DNA of 64,000 nt, taken from NCBI GenBank assembly GCA_014655195.1, contig BNBH01000001.1, positions 379,522 to 443,521 of the forward strand, given 5' to 3'. The stretch is from Streptomyces cellulosae. Its GTDB lineage: Bacteria > Actinomycetota > Actinomycetes > Streptomycetales > Streptomycetaceae. Below are positions 51,501-60,067 of this stretch, piece after piece. A program made the position numbers and the translations under genes. Position 1 is the stretch's first letter, and each line of letters starts with the position of its first letter. The notes below the pieces were generated by a model that saw nothing but the letters and a program-made list of their open reading frames with translations, was not told where the DNA came from and ran no database searches.

Positions 51501-52367
51501 ATGCTCCCGGACCACTGGCACTTCACCACCGACGTCGAGGACTTCCTCACCCGCGCCGGAGCCTTCCTGCGCTCGCGCCCCGCCCTCCACACCACCCCGC
51601 TCACCGACATCGAGAAGCTGCGCCTGCCCGGCGCGGGCGACTTCGTCCTCGGCCGCCTGGAGACGGAGAGCGAGGTCCGCGCGGTCTGCTACCTCACCCC
51701 GCGCGGCCGCCTCGGCCTCACCCCGCTGGCCGGCGACGACGCCAATACCCTCGCCGCCCGCCTGTCCGCCCTCGGCCACTCCCCCGCCCAGGTCATCGCC
51801 GACCAGGAGACGGCCGACGTCTTCGCCTCTGCCTGGCAGGGGCACACCGGCGCGGTGCCCAAGCTGTTCTGGCACACGCACCTCTACCGCCTCGGCACCC
51901 TCACCCCGCCGCGGCCCCACCCGGAGGGCCGCGCCCAGCTCGCCGGGGAGGCGGACCGCGAACTCGTGGTGCGCTGGTGCCGGGAGTTCTGCGTCGACGT
52001 CGGCGAGCAGCCGTCCATCGACCTGATCGACGCGGGCGCGTGGGACCGGTCCCGGTTCGGCGACCGCCACTTCACCTTCTGGCGGACCCCCGACGGCACC
52101 CCCGTCTCCATGGCGGCCGTCACCTCGGTCACCGGCGGCATGGTCCGCGTCGACCCCGTGTACACCCCGTCCCGCTTCCGCGGCCACGGTCACGCGGGCG
52201 CGGTCACGGCCGCGGTGAGCCGGGCCGCGCGAGAGGCGGGCGCCACGGACGTCGTCCTGTTCGCGGACCCGGCCAACCCGACGAGCAACGCCCTCTACCA
52301 GCGCCTCGGTTACGTCCGACTCACCGACTGCGCCGGCTATCGCTTCACGTACGACGGCCCGGCGTGA
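51501..52367 (+). CDS. GNAT family N-acetyltransferase (two-domain)
   Basis: The 288-residue protein has a degenerate N-terminal half and a C-terminal GNAT domain with VRVDPVYTPSRFRGHGHAGA (acetyl-CoA loop R-x-x-G-x-A/G near 230) and FADPANPTSNALYQRLGYVR. This double-domain layout is common in Streptomyces. The substrate is unknown. The start at 51501 (MLPDHWHFTTDVEDFL) matches family beginnings. Confidence 0.85.
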   Translation: MLPDHWHFTTDVEDFLTRAGAFLRSRPALHTTPLTDIEKLRLPGAGDFVLGRLETESEVRAVCYLTPRGRLGLTPLAGDDANTLAARLSALGHSPAQVIADQETADVFASAWQGHTGAVPKLFWHTHLYRLGTLTPPRPHPEGRAQLAGEADRELVVRWCREFCVDVGEQPSIDLIDAGAWDRSRFGDRHFTFWRTPDGTPVSMAAVTSVTGGMVRVDPVYTPSRFRGHGHAGAVTAAVSRAAREAGATDVVLFADPANPTSNALYQRLGYVRLTDCAGYRFTYDGPA

Positions 52368-52419
52368 GGTGGTCGGAAACCCGGTGGCCTCCGGGGCGGC
52401 CGGGGACCACACTGCCCGG

Positions 52420-53316
52420 GTGACGTCGCTGCACGAGAACGAGATCGCCGTCGACGAGGACCTCGTACGGTCGCTGCTGCGGGCCCAGTGCCCGCAGTGG
52501 GCGGACCTGCCGTTGCGGCCCGCGGGCGCGGGAACGGACAACACCATGTACCGGCTGGGCGACGGCCTGCTGGTCCGCCTGCCGCGGACGCCGGACGGCG
52601 GGCCGTCGTTGCGCAAGGAGCAGCGGTGGCTGCCCCGCCTCGCGCCCCTCCTCCCCCGCCGCGTGCCGGAACCCGTGCATGCCGGGACGCCCACCGACGC
52701 CTACCCGGTCCCGTGGGCCGTCCACCGCTGGATCGACGGCGAGGACGTCGGCCCGGACACGGTCCGCGACTGGGCCGCCTTCGGGGCCGATCTTGCGGAG
52801 TTCGTACGGGAGTTGCACCGCGTCGACCTGATGAGGGCGACGCGGGAGGGCGGGCTGTCCTGGTACCGCGGGGGCACCCTGGCGGCGTGCGACGCGTGGG
52901 TCGGGCCGGGCTTCGACGCGTGCCGGGCCGTCGAGGGGCTGGACCTCGACGTCGACACGCCGGAACGGCTGTGGCGGGAGGCACTCGCCCTGCCCGACCC
53001 GGCCGGACCGCACGTCTGGCTGCACGGCGACCTCCGCCCGGCCAACCTCCTGGCCCGCGACGGCAGACTCCACGCCGTGATCGACTTCGGTGCGCTCTCG
53101 ATCGGCTTCCCCGACGCCGAGCATGCCCCCGTCTGGGACCTCCCGCCCGAGGCCCGCCGCGCCTACTGGGACACCCTGGCCCTCGACACCCCGACCTGGC
53201 TGCGCGCCCGCGCCTGGGCCATCGCGGTCGCCGTCGCCGGCATCCCGTACTACTGGGACACGTTCCCGGCGTTCACGGCGGAGTGCCGCGGCCGTCTGGA
53301 GGCGATCCTCAGCTGA
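52420..53316 (+). CDS. APH-like phosphotransferase
   Basis: The 298-residue kinase-like protein has the nucleotide-loop segment PAGAGTDNTMYRLGDGLLVR and RLPRTPDGGPSLRKEQRWLP. Its catalytic loop is HVWLHGDLRPANLLARDG (Asp near 206), with VIDFGALSIGFPDAEHAPVW carrying the DFG-equivalent. It belongs to the aminoglycoside phosphotransferase/choline kinase-like superfamily. The substrate is unknown and resistance should not be assumed. GTG 52420 is used. Its 3' end overlaps the convergent pseudogene. Confidence 0.85.
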   Translation: MTSLHENEIAVDEDLVRSLLRAQCPQWADLPLRPAGAGTDNTMYRLGDGLLVRLPRTPDGGPSLRKEQRWLPRLAPLLPRRVPEPVHAGTPTDAYPVPWAVHRWIDGEDVGPDTVRDWAAFGADLAEFVRELHRVDLMRATREGGLSWYRGGTLAACDAWVGPGFDACRAVEGLDLDVDTPERLWREALALPDPAGPHVWLHGDLRPANLLARDGRLHAVIDFGALSIGFPDAEHAPVWDLPPEARRAYWDTLALDTPTWLRARAWAIAVAVAGIPYYWDTFPAFTAECRGRLEAILS

Positions 53317-53953
53317 GCACCGGCAGGGACTGCCGCGCCCAGAGGGCCAGGTCGCTGCTGGTGCCGACCGCGAGGGTCCGGCCGGACGGGGAGAAGCCGG
53401 CGGCCCGGAACTCCGACGAGGACGCGTGGTGGACGTGTCACCAGGTGCCGCCGTGCGGTCCGCGGTTCCCTCCCCCGTCCGCGGAGAGGATCACGCGGTG
53501 GTCGGGCCAGTCGGGGGCGACGACGTCCAAGGCCCAGCCGTCGGGGGTGGTGTGGTGCAGGCCTCCGCCGAAGAGGCCGGCGATACGCACCGGCACGCCC
53601 GCGACCGGGCCGAGACCGGGGCGGGCGAGGTCGGGGGCCGCGTCGGGCGTGCTCGTGTCCGGATCGGGGTCACGGTCACGCGCGACGAGTTCACCGGTCG
53701 CCGCGTCGAAGAGGCCGTGGCCCGCGGTCGACACGGTCATCACCAGGTCCCGGCCGGTGCCGGGGTGGACGGCGAAGCCGATGCCGAGCAGGCCGCCGAC
53801 CGGCCGGTCGAGCACCTTCCGCCACGGCTCCGGTGCCGCCACGACGGGCGCGGAGAGGTAGCGCTCGCGGATCTTCCGCTGGTGGTCCGTGATCACGTCG
53901 TCGAGGGTCCCGTACGCGGCGTCATGAGGCGACTCAATTGGGCGGACGAGCAA
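53309..53953 (-). pseudogene. WD-like/ankyrin-linked hypothetical protein with in-frame stop
   Basis: The frame reads HDAAYGTLDDVITDHQRKIR, GLHHTTPDGWALDVVAPDWP and ILSADGGGNRGPHGGTW, then TGA (53438-53440). The same frame continues HVHHASSSEFRAAGFSPSGR and TLAVGTSSDLALWARQSLPV to 53309. The tail is a WD40-like blade, so one TGG-to-TGA change appears to have split a ~215-residue protein. The 5' end is also unclear: the best start is a TTG at 53951-53953. Function unknown. Confidence 0.65.
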
Positions 53954-53978
53954 GCCCCGTGCCGACACACTGATCCCC

Positions 53979-54614
53979 ATGACGTACTCCGATCCCGCCA
54001 AGGCCGACCTGCACCGCTATCTCCAGGAGGCGCGGGACGCCCTGCTCTGGAAGCTGGAAGGGCTGTCCGAGTACGACGCGCGGCGGCCGCTGACGCCGAC
54101 CGGGACCAATCTGCTCGGGCTGGTGAAGCACGCCGCCGGGGTCGAACTCGGGTATCTGGGCGACACGTTCGGGCGTCCGTCCGGCGAGCCGCTGCCGTGG
54201 CTCGCGGAGGACGCCGAGGTCAACGCGGACATGTGGGCCGCGCCCGACGAGACGCGTGACGCCATCGTGGGCCTGTACCGGCGGGCCTGGGCGCACGCGG
54301 ACGCGACGGTCGAGGCGCTGCCCCTGGACACGACCGGCACGGTGCCGTGGTGGCCCGAGGACCGCGCCGAGCTGACCTTGCACCACGCCGTCGTCCGCGT
54401 CATCGCCGACACCAGCCGGCACGCGGGACACGCCGACATCCTGCGCGAGCAGCTGGACGGAGCGACGGGCGAGCGGCCGGGCGCCACCAGCCTCCCCTCG
54501 GCCGACCCCGCCTGGTGGGCGGCCTACCGCGACAAGCTGGAACGGGCGGCGCGGGAGGCCGCGGAGCCGGGTGACGACCCCACCACCGGCCCCGGTTCCC
54601 ACGCCATCCCGTGA
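53979..54614 (+). CDS. DinB/DUF664 family protein
   Basis: The 211-residue protein has the DinB four-helix pattern with putative metal-binding histidines: GTNLLGLVKHAAGVELGYLG (His about 51), LHHAVVRVIADTSRHAGHAD (His pair about 136 and 145) and WALSGL-like LWKLEGLSEYDARRPL. Relatives include mycothiol- and bacillithiol-dependent S-transferases, so a thiol-transferase role is possible. ATG at 53979 directly faces the pseudogene's upstream region. Confidence 0.85.
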   Translation: MTYSDPAKADLHRYLQEARDALLWKLEGLSEYDARRPLTPTGTNLLGLVKHAAGVELGYLGDTFGRPSGEPLPWLAEDAEVNADMWAAPDETRDAIVGLYRRAWAHADATVEALPLDTTGTVPWWPEDRAELTLHHAVVRVIADTSRHAGHADILREQLDGATGERPGATSLPSADPAWWAAYRDKLERAAREAAEPGDDPTTGPGSHAIP

Positions 54615-54615
54615 C

Positions 54616-55452
54616 TCAGCCCTTCACCGCCCCCGCCGTCAGCCCCTGCACGATGTGCCGGCTGGCGAAGGCGAACAGCACCATCGTCGGCAGGATCGTC
54701 AGCACCGCCGCCGCGGACATCGACCCCCAGTCGATGTTGAAGCTGGAGATGAAGCCGTTGAGCGCGGTCGGCACGGTCTTGTTCTCGTCGCTGTTCATCA
54801 GCGTCACCGAAAGGAACAGCTCGTTCCAGCAGTTGACGAAGTTGAAGATGAACGCGGCGACGATCCCCGGCCGCATGACCGGCAGCAGCACCTTGATCAG
54901 CGCCCCGAGCCGGGACAGGCCGTCGATCATCGCGGCCTCTTCCAGCGCGTCCGGGACGTTCTCGAAGAAGCCGCGCAGCATCACCGTGCAGAAGGGGATG
55001 CACACGGCGATGTAGACCAGCATCAGGCCGAGCCGGTTGTCGACCAGCTGAAGGTCGGTCATCAGCAGGTACAGCGGGCCCAGCGCGATGAACGACGGGA
55101 TCATCTGCGTGACGAGGAACGCCATCAGCAGCGCCGACTTGCTGCGGAACTCGAACCGGGCGAGGACGTACGCCGAGAGCGTGGAGATGGCGGTGGCCAC
55201 CGCGCCCGCGACGGCCGACACGACCAGGCTGTTCACCAGGTACGTGCCGAAGTCCGCCTTGCCGAACAGCCCTTGGTAGTTCTCCAGGGAGAAGTTCTCG
55301 GGCCAGTAGGAGATCGGGAAGGAGAAGATGTCACCGGGGTCCTTCAGGGACGTGACGGTGATCCAGTACAGCGGGAAGAGGGAGAAGACGAGCCAGAGGC
55401 CCAGGAAGGTGAACTTCGCGGCCCGGCCGGCCGTGGTTTCCTTGCCGATCAC
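54616..55452 (-). CDS. ABC sugar-type transporter permease (MalG family)
   Basis: The 278-residue protein has six membrane segments and the EAA loop EEAAMIDGLSRLGALIKVLL (about 190-210) that docks the ATPase. The N-terminus TFLGLWLVFSLFPLYWITVT is typical of the second permease of carbohydrate importers. GTG at 55450-55452 overlaps the preceding permease stop as GTGA. There is no ATPase gene in the operon; MsiK is the likely partner. Confidence 0.92.
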   Translation of the reverse strand: MIGKETTAGRAAKFTFLGLWLVFSLFPLYWITVTSLKDPGDIFSFPISYWPENFSLENYQGLFGKADFGTYLVNSLVVSAVAGAVATAISTLSAYVLARFEFRSKSALLMAFLVTQMIPSFIALGPLYLLMTDLQLVDNRLGLMLVYIAVCIPFCTVMLRGFFENVPDALEEAAMIDGLSRLGALIKVLLPVMRPGIVAAFIFNFVNCWNELFLSVTLMNSDENKTVPTALNGFISSFNIDWGSMSAAAVLTILPTMVLFAFASRHIVQGLTAGAVKG

Positions 55453-56474
55453 GCCCGCACCCCTCGCTTTCCGCCCCGGCCGGCGCCCCGTCGGCCGCCG
55501 CCCCGCTCCCGTGTCGCCGTCAGGAAGAACGTCGCGAACACCAGCAGCACCGCCACCACCAGCAGACCCAGCGCGGACGCCTTGCCGTAGTCGCCCTGCT
55601 GCGTAATCTTGATCATCCAGGTGGTCACGATGTGCGTCTCGTCGTTCGGCCCGCCCCCGGTCATGCCGAAGATCAGGTCGGGGAAGTTGAAGATCCAGAT
55701 GACCCGCAGCAGCACCGTGAGCACCAGCGTCACGCGGATGTACGGGATGGTGATGCGGAACAGCGTCCGCGCCTTGCCCGCGCCGTCCAGCGCCGCCGCC
55801 TCGTACAGCTCGTCCGGGATCGACTGGAGCGCGGCCAGGATCATGATCGCGAAGAAGGTGACCCCGTACCAGACGTTGGCGACCAGCACGGCGATCATCG
55901 CGGTGTCGGGGTCGGCGAGCCAGGCGACCGGCTCGTCGATCAGACCGGCCTTCTGGAGCAGGTCGTTGACGACGCCGAACTCGCTGTTGAACATCCAGCG
56001 GAACAGGATGCCGATCAGGAACCCGGAGATCGCCCACGGGAAGAAGATCAGCGCCTGGTAGAGCCCGCGCAGGCGGAACCTGCGCCTCAGCCACAGCGCC
56101 AGCGCGAACCCGATCACCAGCTGCGGCACGATCGAACCGACCACCCACAGCGCGGTGTTGCCCAGCACCGTGCCCCACGCGGGGTCGGTGAAGACCTCCC
56201 GGAAGTTCTTGAACCCCACCCACGAGGTGTCCGTGAGATCGGTGAGGTTCCAGTTCCGGAACGCCATCTGGCTGCCGGCGATCATCGGGTAGTACGTGAA
56301 CAGCGCGACGAAGACCGCCGCCGGCGCCATGAACGCGGCGACGACCAGTCCCCGCCGGGTGGTGAAATCCCGGCGCCTGCGGCCCCCGCCGGTCCCGCCG
56401 CGGGGCGGGGCGCCCTCCTTGCGTACGGAGGGCGCCGCGGTCACGCCGGACGTCGGCGTGGACGTACCGGACAT
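55449..56474 (-). CDS. ABC sugar-type transporter permease (MalF family)
   Basis: The 341-residue protein has a ~30-residue basic disordered leader and six membrane segments (VVAAFMAPAAVFVALFTYYP first). Its EAA loop is YEAAALDGAGKARTLFRITI (about 235-255). It forms the heterodimeric channel with the next gene. The start lies 2 bases after the binding-protein stop. Confidence 0.92.
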   Translation of the reverse strand: MSGTSTPTSGVTAAPSVRKEGAPPRGGTGGGRRRRDFTTRRGLVVAAFMAPAAVFVALFTYYPMIAGSQMAFRNWNLTDLTDTSWVGFKNFREVFTDPAWGTVLGNTALWVVGSIVPQLVIGFALALWLRRRFRLRGLYQALIFFPWAISGFLIGILFRWMFNSEFGVVNDLLQKAGLIDEPVAWLADPDTAMIAVLVANVWYGVTFFAIMILAALQSIPDELYEAAALDGAGKARTLFRITIPYIRVTLVLTVLLRVIWIFNFPDLIFGMTGGGPNDETHIVTTWMIKITQQGDYGKASALGLLVVAVLLVFATFFLTATRERGGGRRGAGRGGKRGVRA

Positions 56475-56476
56475 GG

Positions 56477-57772
56477 TCACTTCTTCCACTTCTCGGTCCA
56501 GTAGGCGTCCCAGCCGGCCAGCAGCTCCTTCGGGGTGAGCTTGCCGAGGATCATCTTCTGCACGTCCGTGTCGGCGCGCTGCTGCCACTCCGTCCACCAC
56601 GCGACGCCGCGCGGCTGGGTGACGACGAGGTACGTGTCCGGGTTCTCCGTCATGGTGACGTAGCTGGCCCACGGGCCGGAGCGGTAGAAGTCGTCCTCGG
56701 CCGCCGCCTTGAGGATCGGGACCAGGCTGTTGCCCTTGGTGAACCGCGTCGACGCCTCACCCTCGGAGAGGAACTGCACCAGCTTCACGGCCTCGGCCTT
56801 GTGCTTGCTGCCCTCCGCGACACCCCATCCGGCGGTCGCCAGCGGCTGCACGGTCTTCCCGCTCGGCCCGGCCATCAGCGGCGCGGTGCTCCACTGGTTC
56901 GCGTCGAGGGACTTCGACTCGGAGACGGTGGCGATGACCTCGGGGTCCTGAAGCAGGAACGCGGTCGAGCCGTTGGAGAAGCCCTCCACCATCTCCGGGT
57001 AACCCCAGGCCACGGACGACTTCGGCGACGCCTGCTTGAACAGCTTCAGGTACATCTCCATCGCGTCCAGCGCCTCGGGCGCCGAGAAGATGGTCTTGCC
57101 GTCCTTCAGGAGGTACCCGTTGGCCGGGTCGATCCGGTCGGCGACGTACGCTTCGATGGCGGCCGTGGCGTTGCTGTGGGCGTTGGCGCCGCCGCGGAAG
57201 GCGTAGCCGTACCGGCGCGACGACGGGTCGTGGATCTTCGACGCCTGCTCCAGCAGCTCCTCCCAGGTGGCCGGCGGCTTGTCGAAGCCGGCCTCCTTGA
57301 TCAGGTCGGTGCGGTGGAAGAGGCTCAGCCCGTAGAAGCCGTACGGCACGAAGTAGGTGCGGCCCTTGTCGTCCTCGGAGGCGGCGACAGCGTTGTCCGT
57401 GAGCGCGTCCCAGCCCTTCCAGCCGGCCAGGTCCTTCTTCATGTCGTACAGCCAGCCGTTGTTCGACCAGGGGCCGACGGTGATGTCGCGGACCTCCAGG
57501 ACGTCGACGCCGCTGCCCGACTGCAGCATCTGCTGGAGCTTCTGGTCGGCCTGCTCGGTGGGCGGCGAGACCAGGTTGACCTTGACCTTCGGGTTCTTCT
57601 CCTCGAAGTCGGCTATGAGCTCCTCGAGGAGGTCGGTGCGGGCGGGGTTGGTCAGGCTCTCCACCATGTTGAGGGTGACCGTTCCGCTCTCACCGGGACT
57701 CATCGTGGAGCAGCCGGTCAGGACCATCGCGGCGGCGGTGCCGAGCGCGAGAGCTGCCGTCCTTCTTCTCAT
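56477..57772 (-). CDS. ABC sugar-type extracellular solute-binding lipoprotein
   Basis: The 431-residue protein has a lipoprotein signal (RRRTAALALGTAAAMVLTGC, Cys20) and the family 1 solute-binding fold (NPKVKVNLVSPPTEQADQKL, DVLEVRDITVGPWSNNGWLY, FVPYGFYGLSLFHRTDLIKE). It captures a sugar or glycoside for the two permeases encoded immediately downstream. The ligand is unknown. GGAAGAGG precedes ATG. An aminotransferase gene lies 96 bases upstream on the same strand. Confidence 0.92.
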   Translation of the reverse strand: MRRRTAALALGTAAAMVLTGCSTMSPGESGTVTLNMVESLTNPARTDLLEELIADFEEKNPKVKVNLVSPPTEQADQKLQQMLQSGSGVDVLEVRDITVGPWSNNGWLYDMKKDLAGWKGWDALTDNAVAASEDDKGRTYFVPYGFYGLSLFHRTDLIKEAGFDKPPATWEELLEQASKIHDPSSRRYGYAFRGGANAHSNATAAIEAYVADRIDPANGYLLKDGKTIFSAPEALDAMEMYLKLFKQASPKSSVAWGYPEMVEGFSNGSTAFLLQDPEVIATVSESKSLDANQWSTAPLMAGPSGKTVQPLATAGWGVAEGSKHKAEAVKLVQFLSEGEASTRFTKGNSLVPILKAAAEDDFYRSGPWASYVTMTENPDTYLVVTQPRGVAWWTEWQQRADTDVQKMILGKLTPKELLAGWDAYWTEKWKK

Positions 57773-57868
57773 CGTGCTGACCTCTTCCTTGCGGTGAACG
57801 GGGCGACGGGGGGCACGGGTGCGGGGGGCGAGGAGGTACAGGGGATGGGGGGATCAGGGGAGGGGGGA

Positions 57869-59095
57869 TCAGGGGCGGGAGGCGCGGGCCCACTCGCCGA
57901 GCACGGGCACACACCGCTCGGCGAAGTACTCGTAGTCCTCGGCGGTGTTGTAGAGATGCGCGGACAGCCGTACGTAGCCGATCCCGCCGAAGGCGGTGAA
58001 CGCGGCCTCGACGCCCAGCTCGGCGGCGGCCCGGTCGCGCAGGGCGTCCGCGGCCTCCCGGCAGTCGGCGAGACCGTCCGGCAGCCGCACCAGCCGCATG
58101 CCGGGCACCGGCATCCCCACGTCCACGCGGGCGTCCTCGCCGGTCAGCGCGGTGACGGCGGCGGCCACGACCCGTTCGCCGTACCCGGCCAGCTCGTCCA
58201 TGTAGCGGCGGGCCGCGTCCCAGCCCCAGGTGCTGTCGACGAAGTCCAGCGCGGTCTGCGCGGCCAGGTAGTTGGTGGCGTCGAGGGTGCCCTGCTGGTC
58301 GAAGCGGTCCGGGTACGGGTCGGGGGCGCCCCAGGAGTCGATCAGGGGGTGGAGGTCGTCACGGAGCGGGCCGCGGGCGACGAGGGCGGCGGTGCCACGG
58401 GGGGCGCAGGCCCACTTGTGGAGGTTGCCGGCCCAGAAGTCGCAGGTGAGGCCCTTGAGCGGCGAGGCGAGCAGGGCGGGTGCGTGGGCGCCGTCGACGA
58501 GGAACGGCACCCCGCGGCGGGCCGCCTCGGCGCCGATCCGCTCCACGGGGAACCGGCGGGCGGTCGCGGAGGTGATCTGGTCGACGACCAGCAGGGCGGT
58601 GGCGTCGCCGACCTCCGCCATGACCGCCTCGTACGCCTGCTCCTCGTCCGCGTCCAGCGGCACACGGGCGGTGCGGACGCGGCCGCCCCAGCGGCGGGCG
58701 AGGCGTTCGGCGCCCATGGTGACGGCGCCGTAGCCGTGGTCGGTGACGACGATCTCGCCGCCGTTTCGTGCGGGGAGGTTGGCGTAGACGACGCTGACGC
58801 CGGCGCTGGCGTTGGGCACCAGGGCGAGGTCGCCCGCGTCCACGCCGAGGAACGCGGCGAGGCCGGTCCGGGCCGCCGCGATCCGCTCCGGCAGCTCGGG
58901 GAACCACACGACCGGCGCCCGCTCCATCTCCGCCCGCAGCGCGTTCTGCCGCTCCTGGGCGACCAGCGGGACGGCGCCGAAGGAGCCGTGGTTGAGGTGG
59001 CGCAGGGCGGGGTCCAGCGACCACGCGTCCGCCGCGGGCCGGCCGTCGGCCAGCAGCAGGGGGCGGGGCGCGGTGCTGACGTCGGTCTCGCTCAC
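57869..59095 (-). CDS. Class V aminotransferase-fold PLP enzyme (isopenicillin N epimerase/cysteine desulfurase-like)
   Basis: The 408-residue PLP enzyme has LNHGSFGAVPLVAQERQNAL near the start, GVDAGDLALVPNASAGVSVV, and VVDQITSATARRFPVERIG. The PLP-binding Lys lies in DFWAGNLHKWACAPRGTAAL (about 230). Closest in pattern to isopenicillin N epimerase-like proteins, which are common outside beta-lactam clusters, so epimerase activity is not implied. GTG at 59093-59095 has GGGAG upstream; an ATG at 59119 lacks one. Placed ahead of the importer operon, it may act on an imported compound. Confidence 0.85.
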   Translation of the reverse strand: MSETDVSTAPRPLLLADGRPAADAWSLDPALRHLNHGSFGAVPLVAQERQNALRAEMERAPVVWFPELPERIAAARTGLAAFLGVDAGDLALVPNASAGVSVVYANLPARNGGEIVVTDHGYGAVTMGAERLARRWGGRVRTARVPLDADEEQAYEAVMAEVGDATALLVVDQITSATARRFPVERIGAEAARRGVPFLVDGAHAPALLASPLKGLTCDFWAGNLHKWACAPRGTAALVARGPLRDDLHPLIDSWGAPDPYPDRFDQQGTLDATNYLAAQTALDFVDSTWGWDAARRYMDELAGYGERVVAAAVTALTGEDARVDVGMPVPGMRLVRLPDGLADCREAADALRDRAAAELGVEAAFTAFGGIGYVRLSAHLYNTAEDYEYFAERCVPVLGEWARASRP

Positions 59096-59163
59096 ATGAC
59101 TCCCATCCGCGAGGGACATCGGGGCACGTCGGACCATCGGGAGAACCGAAGACCAAGACGTAT

Positions 59164-59262
59164 GATGACTCGGGATGTTGGCATGGGGTTTTCGGCCATG
59201 ACAAGCCCTGTGAGCCAGAAGAAATCAGATGACTCGAGAATGTTTCACCGAAGACATCTGAT
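59164..59262. promoter_or_regulatory. Candidate FadR-type operators between aminotransferase and regulator genes
   Basis: GATGACTCGGGATG (59164-59177) is repeated with one extra base as GATGACTCGAGAATG (59228-59242). An 8-base inverted repeat ATCAGATG (59224-59231) / CATCTGAT (59255-59262) overlaps the second copy. Both lie in the divergent promoter region, where the GntR regulator would act. Confidence 0.6.
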
Positions 59263-59329
59263 CTCTCGCCCCGCTACAGTTCACTCGGGCGGGGGCGCGG
59301 AGTGCGCGGCCCGTCAGGGGAGGCAACGG

Positions 59330-60025
59330 ATGTCGGCAGTCGACAAGGCGTTCCACGGCCTGCGCCACATGATCGCCACGGGGCGGCTCGGCGCCGGGGA
59401 GCGGATTCCGCCCGAGGCGGACCTCTGCGAGGAACTCGGCGTCTCCCGCGGCTCGTTGCGCGAAGCGGTACGGATGCTGGCGGCGCTGGGCGTGATCGAG
59501 CCGCGCCACGGCTCGGGCACGTACGTCTCGCAGCTGCGCCCCGAGGACCTGATCGGCAGCCTCTCCCTGACCCTGCAACTCCTGCCCCTGCCGGGCCTGC
59601 TGGAGGTCTACGAGATCCGCCGCGTCCTGGAGGCGCACGTGGCGGCGCAGGCGGCGGCCCGCGCGACCCCGGAGACCATCGAGACGCTGTTCTCGCTCAT
59701 CGAGGCGATGGAGGCCACACAGGACCCGACGGAGGCGTCCGACCTGGACCACCGCTTCCACGCGGAGATCGCCCGCGCGGCCGGCAACCCCACCCTGGCC
59801 TCCCTCCTGGCGGTCTTCCGCTCCCGCTCCCGCAAGTACCAGGTCTTCACCCTCCCCGAGGGCCCCGACCTCCGCCGCAAGAGCGACGCCGACCACCGCG
59901 TCCTCGCCACGGCCATCGCCGCCCACGATCCGGGAGCGGCGGCGGGCGCGGCGGAGGCCCATGTGGCACAGACGGAACGGTGGCTGCGGGCGTTGGAGCC
60001 GCCGGTGGAGGACGAGGGGGCGTGA
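59330..60025 (+). CDS. FadR-subfamily GntR transcriptional regulator
   Basis: The 231-residue protein has an N-terminal GntR winged helix (HGLRHMIATGRLGAGERIPP, ELGVSRGSLREAVRMLAALG, VIEPRHGSGTYVSQ) and a C-terminal FCD ligand domain. Its metal site residues lie in DLDHRFHAEIARAAGNPTLA (Asp/His) and ADHRVLATAIAAHD (His). FCD domains bind carboxylic acids. It is divergent from the aminotransferase-importer operon and likely regulates it. GGGGAGGC precedes ATG. Confidence 0.9.
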   Translation: MSAVDKAFHGLRHMIATGRLGAGERIPPEADLCEELGVSRGSLREAVRMLAALGVIEPRHGSGTYVSQLRPEDLIGSLSLTLQLLPLPGLLEVYEIRRVLEAHVAAQAAARATPETIETLFSLIEAMEATQDPTEASDLDHRFHAEIARAAGNPTLASLLAVFRSRSRKYQVFTLPEGPDLRRKSDADHRVLATAIAAHDPGAAAGAAEAHVAQTERWLRALEPPVEDEGA

Positions 60026-60067
60026 GCGGCCGGCGGCCGCGTCAGAACGGCAGCGGCCGCGACGGTC

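Noticed and set aside
57780-57868. G-rich tract (GGGGGATCAGGGG repeats) as a quadruplex regulator
   Set aside because: G-runs are common in this composition; position between genes alone is weak evidence.
56801-59329. Long plus-strand open frame running into the FadR regulator
   Set aside because: It is antisense to the binding-protein and aminotransferase genes; only the part from 59330 has family motifs and a ribosome site.
54616-60025. Aminotransferase as evidence for a beta-lactam cluster
   Set aside because: Isopenicillin N epimerase-like proteins are widespread, and no ACV synthetase or IPNS gene is present.
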